Position numbers and translations under genes: made by a program. From NCBI GenBank assembly GCA_037074705.1, contig CM073592.1, positions 55,603,129 to 55,667,128 of the forward strand: a stretch of DNA of 64,000 bases, written 5' to 3'. The notes under the pieces were generated by a model that saw only the letters and a list, made by a program, of their open reading frames with translations, was not told where the DNA came from and made no database searches. Positions 58,365 through 64,000 of this stretch are shown here, piece after piece (the first letter of the stretch is position 1; each line of letters begins with the position of its first letter). Origin of the DNA: Zhengitettix transpicula. Taxonomy: Eukaryota > Arthropoda > Insecta > Orthoptera > Tetrigidae.

Positions 58365-58691
58365 AGGTCAAATTAAATAACACATTGAGATGGGAAAGAG
58401 AAACAGCAAAGTTGACTTACCTAAAATCTATGGTTTTCCTATCTAAATGTGTTGTGTGTATGTATATATACAGCAATGCCGCCTTACCTGATATCAGAGG
58501 TGGTCCAGTCTGGCATAGGTGGAATTTGTTCCCGGCCGGCCTGCAGTTCAGATCTTCTTTCCTGACGAAGGGGGCTTAGGCCCTCGAAAATTTTATCTTC
58601 CACTTATTCCAGACTAGACCAACTACTGATTTCAGGTAAGGTGGCATCGCTGTAGCATTTTCCCATCCAAATGTGTTATTTAATTTGACCT
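58365..58691. mobile_element. 327-bp foldback element, family F2, with hammerhead-like core
   Basis: The left end AGGTCAAATTAAATAACACA at 58365 is the inverse of TGTGTTATTTAATTTGACCT ending at 58691, and the arms continue through GATGGGAAA and the CTTACCT word, about 65 bases in all with some mismatch. Inside, the plus strand has CTGACGA (58562-58568), a hairpin GGGGGC/GCCCTC (about 58570-58585) and GAAAATTTTATC. Confidence 0.75.
58562..58596 (+). ncRNA. hammerhead-ribozyme-like core
   Basis: CTGACGA, one A, a six-pair hairpin with one G-U pair and a short loop, then CGAAAA followed by TTTTATC. This is the best-formed core in the window together with 5586-5617. The conserved core bases expected for a hammerhead (CUGANGA and GAAA) are all present. 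Stem I would have to come from the flanks; I could not settle the cleavage position. Confidence 0.45.
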
Positions 58692-59356
58692 AGTCACATT
58701 TTTCTTATATTTATATTATTGTTGATCTGCTGATTCTCCGTCTGTGTTATGTGCATAATTCAAACAAAAAAATAAAAACCAGCGATATAAGTGTGGCACA
58801 AATTCATGACGTAAATCCTACATTCAACGACTGCCTCATTTACAGTTACTAAAATGTGTTTAATGGATATTTTCATTCTGTAATATAGAGTTCCTTTCAA
58901 TTCAACATTGTATGTTTCTATTATATGATAAATGAGAAAAGACCTTTTTTGAAAACTTGAATATGAAACTGAATAATATGTTAAGTTGAAGCTTGTTTGA
59001 AATATTTGTATAAATTTGTGGAGTATCGTACAAAGATATGTATCGATAAAGTAGAAAAGGAGCTTGTCACTATTACTTAAATTGTCCTCAATCTGTTTGG
59101 ATTCAAAATGGAAATGTTAGTGGTTTATTATCTCAAGGCAAGGATTTAATAATGACTGATGTGTAGATTTTGGATGAAATGTACAAAACATAGGTGTAAG
59201 ATTTCTTAATAAATTTCTGTGAATAGAATGCTGTTTACCATGTTTGAATGAACTGCAGGAAAAAGGAAATGGTTATTGTTTTCACAAATATTTGATAATG
59301 TTCCCTCAAATTATTTCTACTCATGCCAACTTATATATAATTTAGAATGAGTGCAC

Positions 59357-59812
59357 GTTTGTGTTTATTTTAGTATTATAAAAGTAACTTATACAACACA
59401 CAAACAAAAATCATTACTATAAATAAAAAATACAAAAATTTGTTGGGTGCCAACAATTGTCTGCAAATATTTAACATGAAAAGTCACTTCTCCAACAGGG
59501 TAAAGTGGGTGGTTTCAATAGCTATTTAGAAATGGAGCTTTCCTGTCTTCTGTGTAAAATGTTCAGGAACGAAGGCACTTTACAATAAATTTGGGGAAGC
59601 TCTGTTTCTGAATAGCTACTGAAACCGCCCACTTTAACCCGTTGAAAAAGAAACATTAAATTTTATGCTGGATCAATTTTATGTTAAATCTTTGCAGACT
59701 ATATCTGCTGGCGCCCAAACAATTTTTTGTATATTTTATTTATAGTAATAATTTTTTTTGGTGTGTTGTATATGTCAATGTGTTAGTTTTATAATACTAA
59801 AATAAACATTAA
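59357..59812. mobile_element. 456-bp long-arm foldback element
   Basis: Arms of about 190-200 bases pair almost throughout: TTTATTTTAGTATTATAAAA at about 59364 with its inverse at about 59786-59805, ACTATAAATAAA with its inverse near 59740, TTGTTGGGTGCC with GGCGCCCAAACAA, ATTTAACAT with ATGTTAAAT, and GGTAAAGTGGGTGGTTTCA (59500-59518) with TGAAACCGCCCACTTTAACC (59621-59640). Only about 40-60 central bases are unpaired. No protein. It lies 20 bases from a 60-bp TA array, perhaps its preferred target. Confidence 0.88.
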
Positions 59813-59827
59813 AGTCCAATCATTACA

Positions 59828-59832
<5 letters not shown>

Positions 59833-59893
<61 letters not shown>
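59833..59893. repeat. (TA)n microsatellite
   Basis: About 60 bases of alternating T and A right next to the foldback element. Confidence 0.95.
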
Positions 59894-59897
<4 letters not shown>

Positions 59898-62296
59898 CTT
59901 ATATTATCACTTTATTCTGTCAGTTTATTGACATCATCATTATGTTAATTTTCATCTAATGCGCACAAAAATAATTAACGTGTCTAGGAGCTATCGAGTA
60001 TTTTGAAAAATAGTTTTGTATTATTGGGTACAGTTTAACGAAACTTGAGTACTACTTGTAGCGGAAACTGTTATGCTCACATAGGCATTCAGTCAAGGAG
60101 AACAAAAGGCTGCCCGTTGCGGTACCTGAACCAAGGCCGAGTGAATGGACTAAAAATATTTGCATCTTTGTGGAAAATATGCCTGAAATAGGTGTGAATG
60201 TAATCAGATAAACAATCATTTTCTTGCGCTCTTGTAGCAAGTTGAATGTGTTCTGGATGTAAAACAATACTAAATCTCATAGTTTCCTAAAAACATTCAG
60301 AATATTTCTTGGGGATTGTCAATTTTATTGGCCTACAGTTTTGAAGTTTTTTTCATTGGAATATAAAATAAATCCACGAGGTAAACGAGAAACGAAAGAA
60401 AGAAATATCTACAACAGGAGGAACTTTGAATGAATACTTAGAATTGAACTTCTCTATATTCCTTCCAAGAAAAGACAGATTTTCTACGCTCGTAGATCGG
60501 TGTACTTTAGTGTAGTTGAAAGCAGCATGCTTTCGTATCTGAAACTTCGTAGGTAAAAAGAAAACCAAAAAAATCCAAATAACATTTTTTAACATTTAAT
60601 AGTGGGCGAAAAGGAAAACTATGTATCAGTATATCGGTGTCGTACGATGTTCGCACGTGACATGAGCGGACAACCATCCCCTCCTGGGCCATTCCCAAAA
60701 TCCTGACCGCTGAGCAAGCAGGTATACATACAGTTCTGGAAAGGCAACTTAAGTTTAATGTATAACATTTCTGAAACTTATCTGGATTTATAACTTCTAT
60801 GTCTATCTATAATATGGAAACTGTTCCAATTGGTAGTGATTCGTTTAATAAATATGCTTAGAAATGATCAATTAAAATACAAATCTTTTAACAGTTATAT
60901 TTATCTGACGTCCTTAAATATATGAAAAATCAACCTGTTTAGTTATAAATATATTATTAATTTAAATTTTTAAACATTATAATAGAAAAAAAAATTCAGT
61001 AAGTTTAACCCCTAATTTAATCCGTGTTTCTAAAAATTACAACAAACAAGATTTCACAAACGTGATAATTTATAATACAATTAATTTAAAATTTATTGAA
61101 CATTACTTACAATTAATTACATAAAATGTAGTGGACATAAATTTCGTAGATGCGATTTGCCCAGACATTGCAGGCGAAAATTCTGTTATGTTTGCAGCTG
61201 TCGAGAATATTGTTAAGTTTAAAGAAACAATAGGAATAAAATTACTAATAATTTAAATAGAATTTATGATTCGCTATTGTTCTAATCCATTTATTGTATT
61301 TTAAATAATTCTGAAAAAACGTCTGAAAAATTTAATGGTCAAATCCGAATATTATTCTTCATTATCAGTTACTTGAGTTAATAATGTCAGGTCTTGGTCT
61401 TATATAACCTTTTACAGTACATGCTCAATGTCGACTTGAATTCTATTTTCTTTAGATTGCTTTAATTCATTTAGTCCATTCGCATAATTGGAGAGGAATA
61501 GCTAGTCATCTCTTAATACGATGCGCAGTTGTCCACTGACCTGAGTATGTCGGAACCCAATTTGACACGAAATAATGTTTTGGCAACTTGCTAGTGTGAA
61601 AACTATCCTGAAAATATTTATGCACAGAAGAATATTGGGTTCAGTCCGATATATCTTGTACGTCAATGAACGGAGCCGTAAAAGTTAAGAGATAAGTACA
61701 TACAGTTCGTTTCTGACAACACCCCCTTCTATCTTCTCCCTTCTCCTAGTGCGCATCGGATACGACTTGTTATTTCTCACGAGGTATATTCATGTAAGTA
61801 TATTTTGATGTTCCCCTGTTGATTTATAGTCGTAATGCTATCCTTATGTTACGAATTTATTGGGCGTCAGTAACACAACAATCTTTAGGGTGTGATAAAT
61901 GATTATCATTAGTGTCTAATGATGTATTTACATTATATAATTGAGATATGATATATTGATTTTGGAGAATGTGTTTTCGTTCTGGGAAGTACATTGGTTG
62001 TGATAACCAATCACCAAACAGCCTCTCTTTGGTTCTACAGCCCATTGAGAGTCTTGACTGCCAGACTGCTCTCAAATCAATCACTAATACCCATTGCTGC
62101 ACTCCGGCTCTCACTTCTACCCGCTAAATTGCAGTGCCGAAAATCATGCCTCGCTTCAAGACACACGAATTAGTCACAAATAAATTTTGACATTGCGAAC
62201 ATACTATCCTTCTACAAAAGCGCCTTGCTCACAATAACAAATTAACGCTTGACAATGCATTAGAAAATTAAAAAGTTTTAATGCTAAGCCACAGAA

Positions 62297-62298
<2 letters not shown>

Positions 62299-62343
<45 letters not shown>
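62299..62343. repeat. (TA)n microsatellite
   Basis: About 44 bases of alternating A and T. Confidence 0.95.
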
Positions 62344-62344
<1 letters not shown>

Positions 62345-62520
62345 TTTTGCTTCGTTGACCTGTCAACATGCTCATTTATTCAATTCCTGCACCGGTTTCT
62401 ATAAAAAAAAATATTGTTAAATAATTAAATTGTTTGTGCCATTCACTTATACATAAAATTTGATTTATTTACTCCATTAGTCCTCGTATTAGGAGTAAGA
62501 TACGTCATTACAAAAGATTA

Positions 62521-63205
62521 CAATATACTTCTTGGATTCTACAATTAATAACAATTACGAGTTAACATAAATATAAAAATAAATTAAAAATCGGGAACTC
62601 AAATTTCCCTGTCCAAGTAAAATTACTATTTACTACTACTACTACTACTAATAATAATAACAACAAAAATTATTTAATGTTACTTAGGGTACAATATAAC
62701 AATTAGGAGTTAACATAAACATAAAAAAATCAAACTCAGGAACACAAATTTCCCTGTCCAACATTACTAAAAGTAATTATAAGAATAAAAATAAAAAGTA
62801 TGTAACGTTACTTAGGGTATGATATATATTTCCAGTATTCGAACAATTTGCACTAGGTAAGAAATAATAAATAATAAATTAGAGAATTAACTATTGTAAA
62901 ATATTGAATTACACATCACACAAGAATAAACACAAAGCAATAAACTTCTTGCATTCTACAATTAATAGCAATTAGGAGTTAACATAAACATAAAAAAAAT
63001 CACAATCGGGAACACAAATTTCCCTCTCAAACATAACTGAAAGTACTATTTAGTAATAATAATAAAATTTAACGTTATTTAGGGTGGAATATAACACGTA
63101 CAGCATTCAAACAAACTCTTTTTCAAACTAGGTAAAAATAATAAATTAGAGAACTACTATAATAAATTATGGAATCACACATCACAGGAGAATAAACACA
63201 AAACC
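62521..63205 (+). repeat. complex tandem repeat block, three partial units
   Basis: Block A (AGTTAACATAAACATAAAAA, then CGGGAACACAAATTTCCCT) occurs at about 62558-62614, 62706-62762 and 62976-63027. Block B (GTTACTTAGGGTA then CAATATAAC) occurs at about 62678-62700, 62807-62826 and 63072-63095. Block C (CAGTATTCGAACAA to a CACATCACACAAGAATAAAC end) occurs at about 62834-62937 and 63101-63200. The order A-B, A-B-C, A-B-C suggests unequal duplication of a roughly 250-bp unit. The AT-rich sequence includes a (TAC)n run at 62631-62650. Confidence 0.8.
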
Positions 63206-63761
63206 TGACACGCACACTAGGAGGGAGCACAAACACAAACGACGGGCAAGTCACTACACGAAACAGACAACTCCAGGCCGTACATGAAAAAAAAAAGCAG
63301 AAAAGACCAACAGAGACTAAGCAAGTTAAGAAATAAGTAATTTTAAGAGAAACACATTTAATAGTTTTGCAGTACAAAAAAAAATTAATTATTAGGGGAA
63401 CGATCAGGTACTCCTGTACCGAGTAAAATAATAAAGACAAAAATTATATGCTGGTTCTATAACGGCAAAGCACATAGGTCCTTGAATAACAATGATAACA
63501 TCATCTAAAAGCTGGGCTCGTCTGGATAATAGACGTTATTAATATTTACTACTTTCCATCCTAGTGTACATTTCGCATTTGAGTTCCGAGAGCTTCAATT
63601 TCCGTTAATATTTTTATAATTATAATCGTTAGAGCCATTCGATATTCTTAAGCTCTTTTCGTTACTGTCATTAGTACTTCAACATGGTCCTCCGTGGTGT
63701 TTCCCACTTATGAAGTATTTTTGTTCCTTTGATTCTGTTTCAAAGACTTCTCTGTCCAATG

Positions 63762-63764
<3 letters not shown>

Positions 63765-63806
<42 letters not shown>

Positions 63807-63814
63807 GTATATAT
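63765..63814. repeat. imperfect (TA)n microsatellite
   Basis: Alternating T and A with single-base interruptions. Confidence 0.9.
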
Positions 63815-64000
63815 GACTTTATTTACTAATTTCAAAACCTTCTAGCTCCATTATTGTCAAGTTACATTGAATTTGGTACGACCTAATTTGGTAATAAATT
63901 ACACAATATTTTGTATTCGCTTTGGCTCACATTGTGTTCGTTGACTTTCTCTAGTTAATTTCTTTAACAAACCAATTTGTTAATCGAAATGAAACAACAC

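Larger units (their letters stand above)
57638..64000 (+). other. probable Mpdu1 intron or intergenic, repeat-rich
   Basis: I find no exon with the KLPQ motif on the plus strand, so the next Mpdu1 exon is probably beyond the window. The stretch holds F2 pieces, two foldbacks (58365-58691, 59357-59812), three TA arrays and the tandem block at 62521-63205. Frames at 60052-60698 and 61857-62114 have no recognisable domain. Confidence 0.6.

Noticed and set aside
60396..60552. Possible exon ending at GTAAAAAG
   Set aside because: The open frame is about 40 codons, shows no MPDU1 motif and lacks a good acceptor in the right phase.
62521..63205. CRISPR-like array
   Set aside because: The units are AT-rich, of unequal length and without regular short direct repeats and unique spacers; this is a tandem duplication in animal DNA.

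Overview
The window looks like animal nuclear DNA, most likely from an insect: it is AT-rich, gene-poor, and has spliced genes with GT..AG introns of hundreds to thousands of bases, many TA microsatellites, and decayed mariner, Jockey-type LINE and Penelope-like repeats. The transposon mix and large introns would suit a large-genome insect (for example a cockroach, termite or stick insect), but that placement is inference. There is no sign of bacterial operons, CRISPR, rRNA or convincing tRNA genes.

Layout. Positions 1-29,500 hold no gene I can support. They contain a CpG-rich retroposon-like family (9,777-9,850, 11,267-11,695, 13,284-13,732), a diverged 409-bp-period duplication of an unnamed repeat (19,001-19,727, third copy inverted at 55,174-55,540), a decayed Jockey-type reverse transcriptase with poly-A tail (24,340-25,535), minisatellites, and two or three CpG-rich or balanced-GC patches that may be regulatory. 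Positions 29,521-37,785 carry the last six coding exons of a secreted fasciclin (FAS1)-domain protein, probably the midline fasciclin/TGFBI-like type; all its introns are phase 1 and the frame closes over 528 codons. Positions 38,300-48,000 are repeat-rich: hammerhead-core-bearing foldback repeats, a LINE 3' end at 45,042-45,510, and an internally deleted mariner at 46,596-47,136.

Positions 48,069-54,534 hold a second gene, which I reconstruct as six phase-0 exons coding for a basic 240-residue protein that I do not recognise. Its third intron contains a complete mariner (49,409-50,694, inverted terminal repeats and TA duplication intact, transposase frameshifted) flanked by two copies of the same foldback repeat; its fifth intron contains a decayed reverse transcriptase and a small foldback element. 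Positions 57,293-57,637 carry the first two coding exons of an MPDU1 homologue (mannose-P-dolichol utilisation, PQ-loop membrane protein), with a perfect CCAATCAG box 52 bases upstream of the ATG. The rest of the window (57,638-64,000) is apparently intron, containing two long foldback elements, TA arrays and a tandem repeat block at 62,521-63,205.

The three genes are all on the plus strand but show no functional link. The most interesting non-coding signal is a set of foldback repeats that carry the conserved hammerhead ribozyme core (CTGANGA, a hairpin, then GAAA), as expected for termini of Penelope-like retroelements; they recur at several places in two sequence classes.
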